From assembly GCF_026965555.1 (NCBI RefSeq), contig NZ_CP114040.1, forward strand, positions 4,464,001 to 4,528,000: a stretch of DNA of 64,000 nucleotides, in the 5' to 3' direction. The DNA comes from Nannocystis punicea. GTDB taxonomy: Bacteria > Myxococcota_A > Polyangia > Nannocystales > Nannocystaceae. Made by a program: the position numbers and the translations under genes. The stretch's first letter is position 1. Each line of letters starts with the position of its first letter. Of this stretch, positions 1-10,189 are shown piece by piece. Below the pieces are notes generated by a model. That model saw nothing but the letters and a program-made list of their open reading frames with translations. It was not told where the DNA came from and did not search any database.

Positions 1-293
1 TCGCGCTCGGAGAGGTTGTAGCTGTACTTGCTGGTGAGCACGAGGCGATCGCGGCCGCCGTCGGCGATGAACTCGCCGAGCAGCGACTCGCTGGTGCCGC
101 GCTGGTACAGATCGGCGGTGTCGATGAAGTTGCCCCCGGCGGCCAGGTAGCGGTCGAACACGGCGCGCGCGGCCTCCTTGCTCGAGCCCCAGGCGCCGTA
201 CGGGCCGTCGATGCCGAAGGTCATGGTGCCGAGCGCGAACGGGCTGACCCGCAGGCCGGAGCGGCCGAGCAGGTAGTACTGATCGAGAGACAT
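1..293 (-). CDS. Aldo/keto reductase, N-terminal part (cut by window edge)
   Basis: The visible 97 residues begin MSLDQYYLLGRSGLRVSP and continue with FGIDGPYGAWG, then GGNFIDTADLYQRGTSE and LVLTSKYSYN. This is the N-terminal (beta/alpha) barrel start of NAD(P)H-dependent aldo/keto reductases: the Asp and Tyr of DTADLY and the Lys of TSKYS correspond to three residues of the Asp-Tyr-Lys-His catalytic tetrad. The remainder lies outside the window. It is downstream of a TetR gene on the same strand, and a sequence matching the candidate TetR operator lies about 60 bp before its ATG, so repression by that regulator is likely. The exact substrate cannot be inferred. Confidence 0.9.
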   Translation of the reverse strand, partial: MSLDQYYLLGRSGLRVSPFALGTMTFGIDGPYGAWGSSKEAARAVFDRYLAAGGNFIDTADLYQRGTSESLLGEFIADGGRDRLVLTSKYSYNLSER

Positions 294-352
294 GACAAAA
301 CACTCCTGTCGGCGACGGCCACAGGCGGCGCGTCGCGGGTTGTCACGAATTG

Positions 353-368
353 TGGACTACGCAGTCAA
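353..368. promoter_or_regulatory. Candidate TetR operator upstream of aldo/keto reductase
   Basis: Read on the minus strand the site is TTGACTGCGTAGTCCA, an imperfect palindrome. It matches 14 of 16 positions of the palindrome at 988-1003 upstream of the tetR gene. It overlaps the tetR stop codon and lies in the leader of the reductase gene. Confidence 0.6.
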
Positions 369-967
369 GAACTTGCGGAGGGCGGCGAGGCCTTCAGGGC
401 GGCGATCGCGAAGCCGGCGACGGCCCGCAACGCCTCGGGGGTAGCGCCGGTGCGGGCGCTGATCCGCAGGCCCTGCAGGGTGGTCAAGAGGAAGCGGCCG
501 GCGCTGCGCTCGTCGACGTGCGGGCCGACCTCGCCGCGGCGCTTGGCCTCGGCGACCATGCGCTCGAACGCGGCCTCGCACACGGCGGTGGCGCTGCGCG
601 CGAGCAGGACGACGTCGGGGTCGCGCCGGGCCATCTCGACGATCGACTGGATCCCCAGGCAGCCGCGCGCACGCGCCTCCGGGGCCTCGCCGGCGACGCC
701 GAGCAGGATGTCCTCGATCGCGCCGAGCGGCGAGGCGACCGCCCGCAGCCGGTCGAGCAGGGCGGCGCCCTGGCGCGCCTGGTAGCGCTCGAGCGCGGCG
801 AGGTAGAGGCCGTGCTTGTCGCCGAAGGCGGCGTACATGCTCTGCCGCCCGATGCCCATGGCCTGCAGCAGCTGCTCGGTGGAGGTGGCCTCGTAGCCGT
901 GCTCCCAGAACACGGCCATGGCCCGCTCGATGGCTTCGTCTCGATCGAACTCGCGGGGGCGGGGCAC
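365..967 (-). CDS. TetR/AcrR family transcriptional regulator
   Basis: A 200-residue regulator. The N-terminal DNA-binding domain (about residues 5-55) reads FDRDEAIERAMAVFWEHGY, then STEQLLQAMGIGRQSMYAAF, the classic TetR helix-turn-helix ending in S-Y-AAFGDK. The C-terminal part (about 70-200) is an all-helical ligand-binding domain containing GCLGIQSI, as in the YcdC/TetR-C subgroup that controls reductases and detoxification genes. I prefer the GTG at 967 because the open frame further upstream begins with TTG inside a palindrome that is probably this protein's own operator. The neighbouring aldo/keto reductase carries the same site, so the two probably form a repressor/target pair that responds to an electrophile or aldehyde (inference). 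Confidence 0.9.
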   Translation of the reverse strand: MPRPREFDRDEAIERAMAVFWEHGYEATSTEQLLQAMGIGRQSMYAAFGDKHGLYLAALERYQARQGAALLDRLRAVASPLGAIEDILLGVAGEAPEARARGCLGIQSIVEMARRDPDVVLLARSATAVCEAAFERMVAEAKRRGEVGPHVDERSAGRFLLTTLQGLRISARTGATPEALRAVAGFAIAALKASPPSASS

Positions 968-987
968 GGAGAGAAAACTAGTCGTTC

Positions 988-1003
988 TTGACTGCGCTGT
1001 CAA
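988..1003. promoter_or_regulatory. Candidate TetR autoregulatory operator
   Basis: TTGACTGCGCTGTCAA is a near-perfect 16-bp palindrome (14 of 16 positions symmetrical) just upstream of the tetR start. The same sequence with two changes recurs before the aldo/keto reductase gene. The paired occurrence is what makes it a good operator candidate. Confidence 0.6.
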
Positions 1004-1139
1004 AAATAAATGTCAGCGGTGCGGCAAATGCGCGAGGCGAGAAAGGCGCAAGGGTAGAGGTGATGGCGGCGCCGTTCGACGGCCGCTGCAGACATTGAAC
1101 GATGCGGGCCCGCGACGAGGACGGACGCGCGGCGAGGCG

Positions 1140-2480
1140 TCAGCGCGGTGACGCGGGGCCGGGGCGGAACGAATCGACGAAGCGGCGCAGCTCGTCGGCG
1201 AGTTCGCGGGCTCGCGCGCGTGGGGCTTCGGCGACGACGACGCAGGTGGCGTCACCGACGGCGACGACGCGGACGAGGCCGTGGGCGTCGTCGGTGGTGA
1301 GGGTGCCTTCGAGGCCGGCGGCGCCGTCGACCTCGATCGCGCGCACGCCCGCGAGGTGCATCATGTCGGCGATCCCCCGCACCTCGTCGGCGGCGGTCCG
1401 ACCGGCGATCGGGCGCGCGCGGGCGCTGCAGGAGACGAGCCGCGAGGCGTGGCCCGCCTGCTTGAGCGCGAGGATCCGGGTGGCCATCGCCACGCCGTCG
1501 GCGGCGGTGAAGTTCTGCCGCTGCGCGTTGGGCCGCTGGGGAAAGACGGCGGAGAAGCCGGCGTCGGGGAAGGCCCAGCGGACCTGCGCGCCCTCGCGTC
1601 CGACCTCGACCGGGTCGACGGCGCCGGCCGCGACCGCGGCGAGCACGGCCTCCTGCTGCTCGGCGTGCTCGCGCAGCTCCTCGGCCAGCGCGTCGACGCG
1701 GGCGTGCGGCTCGCGATCGGGGGCGAAGGCGGTGCGCAGCGCGGCGAGATCGGCGGGAGCCACGGCGGCGGCCTCGAGGCGATCGGCGAGGTCGAGGATC
1801 CGGTCGCGCTCCTCGGGGAGGAACCACGGGGCGACTGTGTCGGCGAGCGGGACGAGGGTGGCGGCGGCGAACGCCGGGGCGATGACGTCGGGGAGCGCGA
1901 GGGCGCTGGCGAGGACGTCGTGGACACCGCGCGCGAGGTGAAAGCGGGCGCCGACGAAGGCGCTGCGGGCGGCATCGTCGGCGGCGAGCCGATCGACGCG
2001 CACTGCGGACAGCGCGAAGAAGGCGGTCGCGACTGCCGCGTACTCGCGGCCGAATTCGCGGCGGCCGAGCGCGCGGGCGCTGTAGAGCTGCAGGATGTCG
2101 GCGACGGCGAGGTGCAGGGCGCCGAGTTGATCGTGACTGGTGGTGGCTCGCGCGGCTGCCTCGATGTCGCGCAGCGAGACGAGCCGCTGCATCCACGCGG
2201 CATCGGGACCCTCGAGGCGCGGGAGCAGCTCGGGGCGCTCGCGCTCGAGGCGGACCAAGACGTCGCGGACCTCTTGATAGTCCTGCGCCGACCACGAGAC
2301 GTCGCTGCCCGGGAGGTCGTAGGCCCGCTGCAGCTCGCTGCCGGTGGCAGGGGCGTCGGTGCTCGGGGGAGCGGTGGTCTCGGCGCTGCGACGACAGGCG
2401 CCGAGCAGCACGAGCAGCAGCACCAGGCCTCGACCGGCGACGAAGCTGCGACGGCGCGGGGCAACGGACGAGGCGAACAT
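1140..2480 (-). CDS. Lipoprotein, unknown function
   Basis: A 446-residue protein starting MFASSVAPRRRSFVAGRG. Its hydrophobic signal LVLLLVLLGAC ends in a lipobox (Leu-Gly-Ala-Cys), so it should be a lipid-anchored envelope protein. A short Thr/Pro/Ala linker follows. The body is mostly alpha-helical by composition (many Arg/Glu/Ala/Leu heptad-like stretches such as REYAAVATAFFALSAV), and the last about 150 residues contain RWAFPDAGFSAVFP, the opening of small domains that assess variance-type lipoprotein data in myxobacteria. I do not recognise a named family. The open frame extends about 53 codons further upstream, but that extension is Arg-rich and lacks a signal, so the ATG at 2480 is preferred. 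Confidence 0.75.
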   Translation of the reverse strand: MFASSVAPRRRSFVAGRGLVLLLVLLGACRRSAETTAPPSTDAPATGSELQRAYDLPGSDVSWSAQDYQEVRDVLVRLERERPELLPRLEGPDAAWMQRLVSLRDIEAAARATTSHDQLGALHLAVADILQLYSARALGRREFGREYAAVATAFFALSAVRVDRLAADDAARSAFVGARFHLARGVHDVLASALALPDVIAPAFAAATLVPLADTVAPWFLPEERDRILDLADRLEAAAVAPADLAALRTAFAPDREPHARVDALAEELREHAEQQEAVLAAVAAGAVDPVEVGREGAQVRWAFPDAGFSAVFPQRPNAQRQNFTAADGVAMATRILALKQAGHASRLVSCSARARPIAGRTAADEVRGIADMMHLAGVRAIEVDGAAGLEGTLTTDDAHGLVRVVAVGDATCVVVAEAPRARARELADELRRFVDSFRPGPASPR

Positions 2481-2740
2481 CTTCTCGGGACGATACACCG
2501 ACGCGACCGGTGACGCACGGCCGAGGAGGCGATGGCCTCGCTGCGGAAGGGCGAGTGGAGGTCGATCGCGGTTCGTGAGCGGAGAACGTTCGCGGTGTCG
2601 TCGGTTCGTTCGCGTCGCAAGACCTGTTCGTTCCGACACGCGGTGAGCGGTCGCGCGGAAGGGCGAGCTTCGCTGCGCCTGATCGCTGGCGAGGTGTGAA
2701 GATTCTCGGGCGAAGGCTTCGCTGCGAGACGCGGCACGAG

Positions 2741-2772
2741 AAAAAGCGCGACCCTCGGGGAGGGTCGCGCTT
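2741..2772 (-). terminator. Intrinsic terminator of typA
   Basis: On the minus strand a perfect stem of aagcgcgaccct pairs with agggtcgcgctt around a four-base loop and runs straight into five T residues. It lies about 30 bp after the typA stop codon. Confidence 0.88.
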
Positions 2773-2802
2773 CGGCGGGCGAGAGTGCCTGCGGGACGGC
2801 GA

Positions 2803-4668
<1,866 letters not shown>

Positions 4669-4770
4669 AGACGCCGTTTTGGGCGGCGGCGGGAAGTAAA
4701 CCCGGCTGCGCGGCGCTGGCAAGTCGCGCCGATGTGAGCCGCACGGGCTTATTCGCGGGCGACAGGACGG

Positions 4771-5085
4771 TCACAGGAGTGAATCGGGAGCGAACACCGG
4801 TCGACTCGGACGCCGCGCGGCCACGAAGGCGGCCCTCCGGCGGCGATCGGCGTCGATCTGCGCCCGCATGACCGCCCAGAGGTGAGCCTCGGTCGAGGTG
4901 GATGCCAGGCAATCGCGGGGATCGCGCGGCGGGACCGGGGCGGGCAGATCCGGGCCGCCCGGCTCGGGCTGCTCCCTGGGCTCCGGCTCCGGCCGCGGCG
5001 CGACGTCCGGCAAGCCGGGGTCGTCAGGGGACGGCAATTCCCGGACCGGCGTGGGGGTGATCCGCAGTCGGCGACGGCGTTGCAT
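4771..5085 (-). CDS. Small Pro/Arg-rich hypothetical protein
   Basis: A 104-residue frame starting MQRRRRLRITPTP. The N-terminal half is a disordered Pro/Glu/Asp linker (APRPEPEPREQPEPGG). The C-terminal half, starting DCLASTSTEAHLWAVMRAQI, looks like a short helix rich in Arg and Ala. No family is recognised. It has no clear ribosome-binding site, and the upstream 685 bp hold no other gene, so the call rests on codon bias and compositional plausibility only. Confidence 0.4.
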   Translation of the reverse strand: MQRRRRLRITPTPVRELPSPDDPGLPDVAPRPEPEPREQPEPGGPDLPAPVPPRDPRDCLASTSTEAHLWAVMRAQIDADRRRRAAFVAARRPSRPVFAPDSLL

Positions 5086-5770
5086 GGGATCGGATCTGCA
5101 CTGAACACCCAATCAGTGTCCAGCCATCTCCGATGCTGCCCTGAACTCTTGATCAGAGGCGGACCAACCAAATCGCGCGGCGCAAAACTGCGCGGAGCGG
5201 TAGATAGCGGCCTTTAGCGGCCCGAAGGCCGTTTTGGGGCCGGGGCGGAGACGCGCGCAGATCGGCGGTAAACGCGAGGGGCGGGAGCGCGCCGGGCTGG
5301 TCTTCGGGACAGGGAGATCGCTTCATGGGCGAAGCCGGCGCCTGGATTTGGGGGCCTGGCGCGGCGGGTGAGGTCTCGCGGCGCGAGAGCGCAGATGAGG
5401 CGAAATCGCGCGGCACCGGGAGGGCCAGCGGGGGCAGGCTGCGCGAATTCGCCCGGTCGACGCGGGCCGGCGCCCGGATGTCACGCCTGGATGGTACTTG
5501 CCGGTGCGTGCGGGGCTGGGCCTTCACGTCGGGGGACTGGCGAGGCGCCTCGCCTGGCTGTTGGCCGACGACCACCGGGGATGTGTTGGCCATCCTCGAC
5601 GCGATCACCATGAGGTCGCGTGCAGCGCCGAGGTCCGCGAAGTGCTGCGCTCGCTCCGAAGGTCGAAGAAGCATGCGTCGACCGCAGTTTCATCCTGCCT
5701 GGCGCAGCTGGCGGACGCCTGCGCAGGCGAGCGGTGCGTGGATTTTCGAGCGCGCTCAGAATGGGCCGTG
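5086..5770. other. Gene-poor stretch between two small hypothetical genes
   Basis: No confident gene is seen in these 685 bp. Both strands carry long open frames, as expected at this G+C content. There is a local near-repeat of tagcggcc / cggcccgaaggccgttttggggcc around 5205-5240. The 5771 gene could start further upstream at 5498, which would use part of this stretch. Confidence 0.4.
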
Positions 5771-6052
5771 ATGACGGCGCCGGTTTTTCCACCCGAGCTG
5801 AGCTTCGTGGGCGCGATGTTCGAACGTTTCGGCGCGGCCTCGAAGGAAGAGGTGCATCGGCTGCTCAAAGCCGCCAGCGTGGACGAGCTGGACGCGGTGA
5901 CCGCAGTGTCGATCCGCCTGCTCGAGCGAGGGGCGGCGGGCATGTTCGCGATGTACCGCTTCGCCGAACAGCTGGAGAACCGAGGCGAGCACGATTCAGC
6001 CCGGAGAATCCGTGCATTCACGCAGGGGATCATGCCTGTCGTGGTGGGCTAG
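5771..6052 (+). CDS. Small hypothetical protein
   Basis: A 93-residue frame beginning MTAPVFPPELSFVGAMFER. It is helical by composition, with ELDAVTAVSIRLLERGAAGM and MYRFAEQLENRGEHDSARR, and has no signal peptide or membrane segment. The frame continues upstream to 5498 with a Cys/His/Arg-rich stretch that looks less protein-like, so the ATG at 5771 is preferred. A 14-bp repeat array follows its stop codon. I do not recognise the family. Confidence 0.5.
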   Translation: MTAPVFPPELSFVGAMFERFGAASKEEVHRLLKAASVDELDAVTAVSIRLLERGAAGMFAMYRFAEQLENRGEHDSARRIRAFTQGIMPVVVG

Positions 6053-6061
6053 TGCGGGATA

Positions 6062-6110
6062 GCTGGCGCTTGAGACATGTCGAGAAGGACATGTCCCATG
6101 GGACTCCCGA
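6062..6110. repeat. 14-bp CATG array
   Basis: CATG cores at 6076 and 6090, exactly 14 bp apart, with the next register at 6104 degenerate. Units read CATGTCGAGAAGGA and CATGTCCCATGGGA. It sits between the convergent 5771 and rlmE genes and could form a hairpin. Confidence 0.75.
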
Positions 6111-6150
6111 CGACGCGATCATCGACGCCCCGCGGTCGGAGCTCGTGAGC

Positions 6151-6771
6151 TCAGGGCCGGCGGACCGTGGCGTTGGCCCTGAGGCCGCGGCCGACGAGGT
6201 ACTGCTCGGTGCTCGTGGAGCGCGAGTTCTTGGCGTGGTAGGGGCGGGCTTCCTGGAAGCTGGCGCGAAAGCGCTTGAGGAGCTCGCCGAAGCCGCCGCC
6301 CTGGAAGACCTTGGCGACGCAGTGGCCGCCGGGCCGAAGGACCATGCAGGCGATGTCGAGGGCGCGCTCGGCGAGGCCCTCGCTGCGGACGACGTCGGTG
6401 TGGCGGTCGCCGGTGGTGTGCGGGGCCATATCGCTGAGGACGACGTCGAAGGGCGGGAGCTCGGGGCCCGGGGCCCACTCGAACACGTCGGCGACGCGGT
6501 GCTCGACGTGCGCCGGGAAGCTGAGGACGACCGGCTTGAGGTCGAGGCCGAGGACGTAGCCGGTCTCGGTCACGCGGTCGCCGGCGTACTGGATCCACGA
6601 GCCGGGCCAGCAGCCGAGGTCGAGCACCCGCGCGCCCTGGCGCAGGATGTGGAACCGCTTGTCGATCTCCTCGAGCTTGTAGACCGCGCGCGCGGCGTAG
6701 TTCTCCTGCTTGGCGCGGTGGTAGGCGGCGTCGTGGCGGTGGGCCTTGTCGCTGAGGCGGTGGCGGGTCAT
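6151..6771 (-). CDS. rlmE: 23S rRNA 2'-O-ribose methyltransferase RlmE/FtsJ
   Basis: A 206-residue protein of the usual FtsJ length. The start DAAYHRAKQENYAARAVYKL contains the conserved catalytic Lys region (AYKL-like). The SAM-binding motif follows as RVLDLGCWPGSWIQYA, then VLSDMAPHTTGDRH with the catalytic Asp. The third catalytic position is KVFQGGGF and the fourth lies in NSRSTSTEQYLVGRGL (Ser-x-E-x-Y). The enzyme methylates U2552 of 23S rRNA during late 50S assembly. It lies head-to-tail with rplC, another 50S-related gene, but in a separate position about 150 bp away with repeats between them. Confidence 0.96.
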   Translation of the reverse strand: MTRHRLSDKAHRHDAAYHRAKQENYAARAVYKLEEIDKRFHILRQGARVLDLGCWPGSWIQYAGDRVTETGYVLGLDLKPVVLSFPAHVEHRVADVFEWAPGPELPPFDVVLSDMAPHTTGDRHTDVVRSEGLAERALDIACMVLRPGGHCVAKVFQGGGFGELLKRFRASFQEARPYHAKNSRSTSTEQYLVGRGLRANATVRRP

Positions 6772-6820
6772 GACTTGCGGCTTAAAGCGGACGAGCCGGC
6801 GTGGCCGGCTCGAGCGATCA

Positions 6821-6923
6821 GGCCCGGAGGGCCGGGGAGTAAGTTGGCCCGGAGGGCCGGGAAGTAAGTTGGCCCGGAGGGCATATCCCGAAGGACAGGG
6901 CCTTCGGGACAGGGCCTTCAGGC
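6821..6923. repeat. 25-bp tandem repeat followed by a 14-bp array
   Basis: Two 25-bp copies, ggcccggagggccgggra plus gtaagtt, start at 6821 and 6846, and a partial third copy starts at 6871. The tract then passes into 14-bp units with cores at 6882 (CATA), 6896 (CAGG) and 6910 (CAGG). It reaches the rplC stop codon and probably serves as its transcript end. Confidence 0.75.
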
Positions 6924-7589
6924 CTTGTTGTTGCCGGCCTTGATGGCGGGCTTGACGGCGGCGCGGATGGTCACGAACTCGTTGTTGGCGCCGGGGATCG
7001 GGCCGCGCACGAGGATCAGGCCGCGCTCGGCGTCGATCTTGATGATCTCGAGGTTCTGCAGGGTGACGCGCTCGTGGCCCATGTGGCCGGTCATGCGCTT
7101 GCCGCGGTGGACGCGGCCGGGGGTCTTGCGGCAGCCGATCGAGCCGCCGTGGCGGAAGAACTCGTGCTGGCCGTGGCTGTTCTTCTCGCCCTCCATGTTG
7201 TGGCGCTTGATGACGCCCTGGTAGCCCTTGCCCTTGGAGGTGCCGGTGACGTCGACGCGGGCGCCCTCCTTGAACAGGTCGGCGCCGAGCTGGCTGCCGA
7301 CCGGGTGGGCGGCGAGCGCCGTGGCGGGGACGCGGAACTCTTTGTGGACGTAGAAGGTGCCGACCTTGGCGGCCTCGGCGGCGCCCTTCTCGGGCTTGCT
7401 CGCGCGGGAGGCCTTCTTCTCGGCGAAGCCGACCTGCAGGGCCGTGTACGTGTCGCGCTCGACGGTGCGGTGGGCGGTGACGGTGTTGCCGGTGACGTGC
7501 AGGACGGTGACGGGGACGCGGTCACCCTCGTCCTTGAACACCTGCGTCATTCCAAGCTTTTTGGCGATGAGACCGATCTGGAAATTCAT
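6918..7589 (-). CDS. rplC: 50S ribosomal protein L3
   Basis: A 223-residue protein beginning MNFQIGLIAKKLGMTQVF. It shows the L3 hallmarks: TGTSKGKGYQGVIKRHN, the conserved tip HGQHEFFRHGGSIGCRKTPG, and RVHRGKRMTGHMGHERVT. L3 is an early 50S assembly protein and contacts the peptidyl transferase centre; the tip Gln-His region is the normal methylation and antibiotic-resistance site. The start MNFQIGL is chosen because the 12 codons before it are outside the family. It is separated from the S10 operon, where rplC normally lies first among rplD, rplW and rplB; here the neighbours are rlmE and tatD. Confidence 0.97.
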   Translation of the reverse strand: MNFQIGLIAKKLGMTQVFKDEGDRVPVTVLHVTGNTVTAHRTVERDTYTALQVGFAEKKASRASKPEKGAAEAAKVGTFYVHKEFRVPATALAAHPVGSQLGADLFKEGARVDVTGTSKGKGYQGVIKRHNMEGEKNSHGQHEFFRHGGSIGCRKTPGRVHRGKRMTGHMGHERVTLQNLEIIKIDAERGLILVRGPIPGANNEFVTIRAAVKPAIKAGNNKA

Positions 7590-7733
7590 CTTGCTCCGAG
7601 GTTCTGCGGGCGCGGCTTCCTTCACGTTGGAATCAGCGAAGAGCGAGGCGCCGCAGGGACGGGGAAGGTGCCCGCGATCGCGCCGGGCGTCAACCTGCGG
7701 GCGCGCCGGGGGCCGGGCAGCCGCGGATTTGCC

Positions 7734-8546
7734 TCACGCGCCGGCCGGGGCGGGCAGGCGGAAGAAGGCCCGGGCGTTGGCGCCGGCCTGCACCGCCAGG
7801 GCGGCCGGATCCTCGCGCCGGACGCCGGCGAGGTGCGCGCAGGTGAAGGCGACGTTGGCCGGCTCGTTCTTGCGGCCGCGCACGGGCACCGGGGCGAGGT
7901 AGGGCGCGTCGGTCTCGAGCAGGAGCCGGTCCATGGGGCACAGGCGGGCCGCCTCGCGCAGACCCTCGGCATGCGGGAAGGTGGCGATGCCGGAGAAGGA
8001 GAGCAGGTAGCCGCGCGCGAGCCACTGCTCGGCCTCGGCCGGGGTGCCGGTGAAGCAGTGGACGACGCCGCCGCGCGGCAAGGCTGGGGCGTCGTCGAGG
8101 ATGGCGAGGGCGTCGGCGTGGGCGTCGCGGATGTGCAGGACCAGCGGTTTGCCGAGGTCGCGGGCGATCTCGCGGTGGGCGGCCAGCGCGCGTTTCTGCG
8201 CGTCGGGCGGGCTGCGGTTGTAGTGGTAGTCGAGGCCGGTCTCGCCGACGGCGACGACCTTCCCGTCGCGGGCGAGGGCGGCGATCTCGGCCAGAGCGGC
8301 CTCGTCGGCCTCGCTGGCGTCGTGCGGGTGGATGCCGACGGCGGCGAACAGGTGCGGGTGCGGCTGGACGAGGGCGACGGCCCGCGGGGCGCTCGCGCGC
8401 GAGCAGCCGATGTGGATCAGCTGCTCGACGCCGGCGTCGGCGGCCCGCTGCAGGGTGGCGCCGAGGTCGTCGATCATCGGCGGGTAGTCGAGGTGGCAGT
8501 GGGTGTCGACGAGGCCGGGGAAACGGGGCGGACGCGGCGCAGGCAT
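7734..8546 (-). CDS. tatD: TatD-family metal-dependent DNase
   Basis: A 270-residue amidohydrolase-like protein of the usual TatD length. Metal-binding motifs appear in order: DTHCHLD (residues 14-20), AVGIHPHDA, GETGLDYHYN, HIRDAHADAL, VHCFTGTPAEAEQW and LLLETDAPYLAPVP. The family acts as a 3'-5' exonuclease on damaged DNA, and RNA-directed activities are also reported. The start lies 2 bp after the stop of the upstream methyltransferase gene on the same strand, so the two are probably co-transcribed. Confidence 0.95.
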   Translation of the reverse strand: MPAPRPPRFPGLVDTHCHLDYPPMIDDLGATLQRAADAGVEQLIHIGCSRASAPRAVALVQPHPHLFAAVGIHPHDASEADEAALAEIAALARDGKVVAVGETGLDYHYNRSPPDAQKRALAAHREIARDLGKPLVLHIRDAHADALAILDDAPALPRGGVVHCFTGTPAEAEQWLARGYLLSFSGIATFPHAEGLREAARLCPMDRLLLETDAPYLAPVPVRGRKNEPANVAFTCAHLAGVRREDPAALAVQAGANARAFFRLPAPAGA

Positions 8547-8548
8547 GG

Positions 8549-9211
8549 TCAGGGCGACATGGCGAAGATGAGGAAGTACTGGTGCGGGAGGAAGTCCTCC
8601 TCGCGCTCGAGGGTGAAGCCGGCCTGCTGGAGCTCGGCGACGATGGCCTCGCGCGAGAGCCTGTACTTCGGGTCAGGTGCGAATTTCTCCGGCGGCTGGG
8701 CGTCGGGCCGGAAGTCGACGATCGCCAGGTGGCCGCCAGGCTTGAGCGCGTCGTGGACCTTCTTGAAGTAGCGCACGCGGTCGCGCAGATAGGCGTAGGT
8801 GTTGGCGACGAACACGAGGTCGACGGCCTTTTCGGGCAGGGCCGGGTCGTCGTAGAAGGCGAGGTGCGGCTGGATGTTGGGGGTGCCCCAGCTCTCGCGC
8901 TGCGACTCGATGTGGGACCGGAACTCGTCGTCGATGTCGACGGCGTAGACGGTGCCGGTCGGGACCTGCATGGCCAGGCGGCGCGAGAAGTAGCCGGAGC
9001 CGGCGCCGATGTCGGCGATCACCGCGCCCTTGTCGGGGATCGGGAGGCTGCGGACGATGCGGTCGGGCATCTCCCACGACTCGCGGCCCTCGCTCTCCAT
9101 GGTGGCGATCGCCGCCTTGGGGTCGTCGTAGTCCATGTCGGCGACGACCTCGCGCTTGCGACACCCGACGGCAGCGACCACGAGCACGGCACCGAGGAGG
9201 GGGCGGTACAT
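8549..9211 (-). CDS. SAM-dependent methyltransferase with lipoprotein-like signal
   Basis: A 220-residue class I methyltransferase. The start MYRPLLGAVLVVAAVGCRKR is a short hydrophobic signal with a weak lipobox (Ala-Val-Gly-Cys). The Rossmann SAM motif is VIADIGAGSGYFSRRLA, followed by the acidic AVDIDDEF and a motif IV/post segment VDLVFVANTYAYL. The end HQYFLIFA is typical of the Methyltransf_11/25 group often found in lipoprotein form in myxobacteria. If really exported it would lie where SAM is not known to be available, so either the signal is not used or the substrate is at the membrane. It precedes tatD by 2 bp. Confidence 0.85.
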   Translation of the reverse strand: MYRPLLGAVLVVAAVGCRKREVVADMDYDDPKAAIATMESEGRESWEMPDRIVRSLPIPDKGAVIADIGAGSGYFSRRLAMQVPTGTVYAVDIDDEFRSHIESQRESWGTPNIQPHLAFYDDPALPEKAVDLVFVANTYAYLRDRVRYFKKVHDALKPGGHLAIVDFRPDAQPPEKFAPDPKYRLSREAIVAELQQAGFTLEREEDFLPHQYFLIFAMSP

Positions 9212-9300
9212 GCCCGTCAGCTTACGCGCGAGGCCGGCCCGGCGGGAAGAGCCCCAAGGCCAGTTCGAGGACGGCCCGAGTCGGCTACACTCCGCGGCCG

Positions 9301-10104
9301 ATGGCTGAGCCCGGAACAGCGAGCGCGGCGCGCGTCCGCCAGGAAGCGAAGGGTCGCGAATTGCTGGCCGATTCGGGCGTGCTGTGGAGCGCGCTGCCGG
9401 TGGAGTGGCCGCGCGAGGCCGAAGGCGGGTCGGCCGCGGCGCTGCCGGGCTGGGGCTGGCGGGTGCGTCGCTCGCTGGCGGCGCTGCTGCTCCGCCCGCG
9501 GCGAAGCTTTCAACACGTCCACGAACCGGTCGACCACGCAGCGGCGCTGCGGCTGCTGCTGACGGTGCGGCTGCCGCTGTGGGCGGTGCTGCTGGCGACG
9601 CTGGGGATTGCAGGCCCGACAGCCCCGCTCCAGGAGGGGATCCCGCTGTTCGACGCGCGCCTGGTCGAGGCGCTGTCGCTGTGGCTGCTGCTGATGGCGC
9701 CGGTCGGCGTGCCGCTCCTCTACGCGGGGCTGGGGATCGCCACCCACGTGGCCCTGGCGCTGACCGGCGGGGCGCCGCGCTCGATCGCGGCGACCATGCG
9801 GGCGATCGGCTACGCCCTGGCGCCGGCCCTGCTCGGCGTGGCGCTGCTCGACCTGCCGCTCTACCTCGGTCTGCTGTCGCTGCCCGTCTACCTCGGCGGG
9901 CTGGGGGCGCTGACCCTGACGACCTTCGTGGTCGCCGGCAACGCGCTCACCGGGACCCACCAGATCCCGCCGATCCGCGGGTTCGTGGTGGCGATGGTCC
10001 CGGCCGTGATGTTCGCCGCCACGCAGGCGCTCCGCGCCGTGCTCGCGCTCGGCGAGCTGCCCGGCTACGCGCCGCCGCCGGGGCTGCCGTACCTGGTGCC
10101 GTGA
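9301..10104 (+). CDS. Yip1-like integral membrane protein
   Basis: A 267-residue protein. The N-terminal about 65 residues are soluble and end in SLAALLLRPRRSFQHVHEPV, the usual entry to a Yip1 domain (a short amphipathic piece plus FxxL/F). About five membrane helices follow: LLLTVRLPLWAVLLATLG, SLWLLLMAPVGVPLLYAGLG, ALAPALLGVALLDLPLY, LGGLGALTLTTFVVAGNAL and a final VVAMVPAVMFAATQALRAV. Bacterial Yip1 proteins are uncharacterised. It is divergent from the 9211 gene, with about 90 bp between them. Confidence 0.8.
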   Translation: MAEPGTASAARVRQEAKGRELLADSGVLWSALPVEWPREAEGGSAAALPGWGWRVRRSLAALLLRPRRSFQHVHEPVDHAAALRLLLTVRLPLWAVLLATLGIAGPTAPLQEGIPLFDARLVEALSLWLLLMAPVGVPLLYAGLGIATHVALALTGGAPRSIAATMRAIGYALAPALLGVALLDLPLYLGLLSLPVYLGGLGALTLTTFVVAGNALTGTHQIPPIRGFVVAMVPAVMFAATQALRAVLALGELPGYAPPPGLPYLVP

Positions 10105-10119
10105 GGCTGGCTCCCGGGG

Positions 10120-10189
10120 CATGTCGTGAGGGGCATGTCCGGAGAGACATGGTGCGAGGGGCATGTCCGAAGGAACATGCATCGGGCGA
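10120..10189. repeat. 14-bp CATG array, five units
   Basis: CATG occurs at 10120, 10134, 10148, 10162 and 10176, always exactly 14 bp apart. The spacers vary around GTCCNNNRGGR. It lies just after the 9301 gene. The rest of the space to 10359 holds nothing recognisable. Confidence 0.9.

Noticed and set aside
291..308. CATG and CCTG 14 bp apart at the reductase start
   Set aside because: Only one pair without matching spacer; probably chance.
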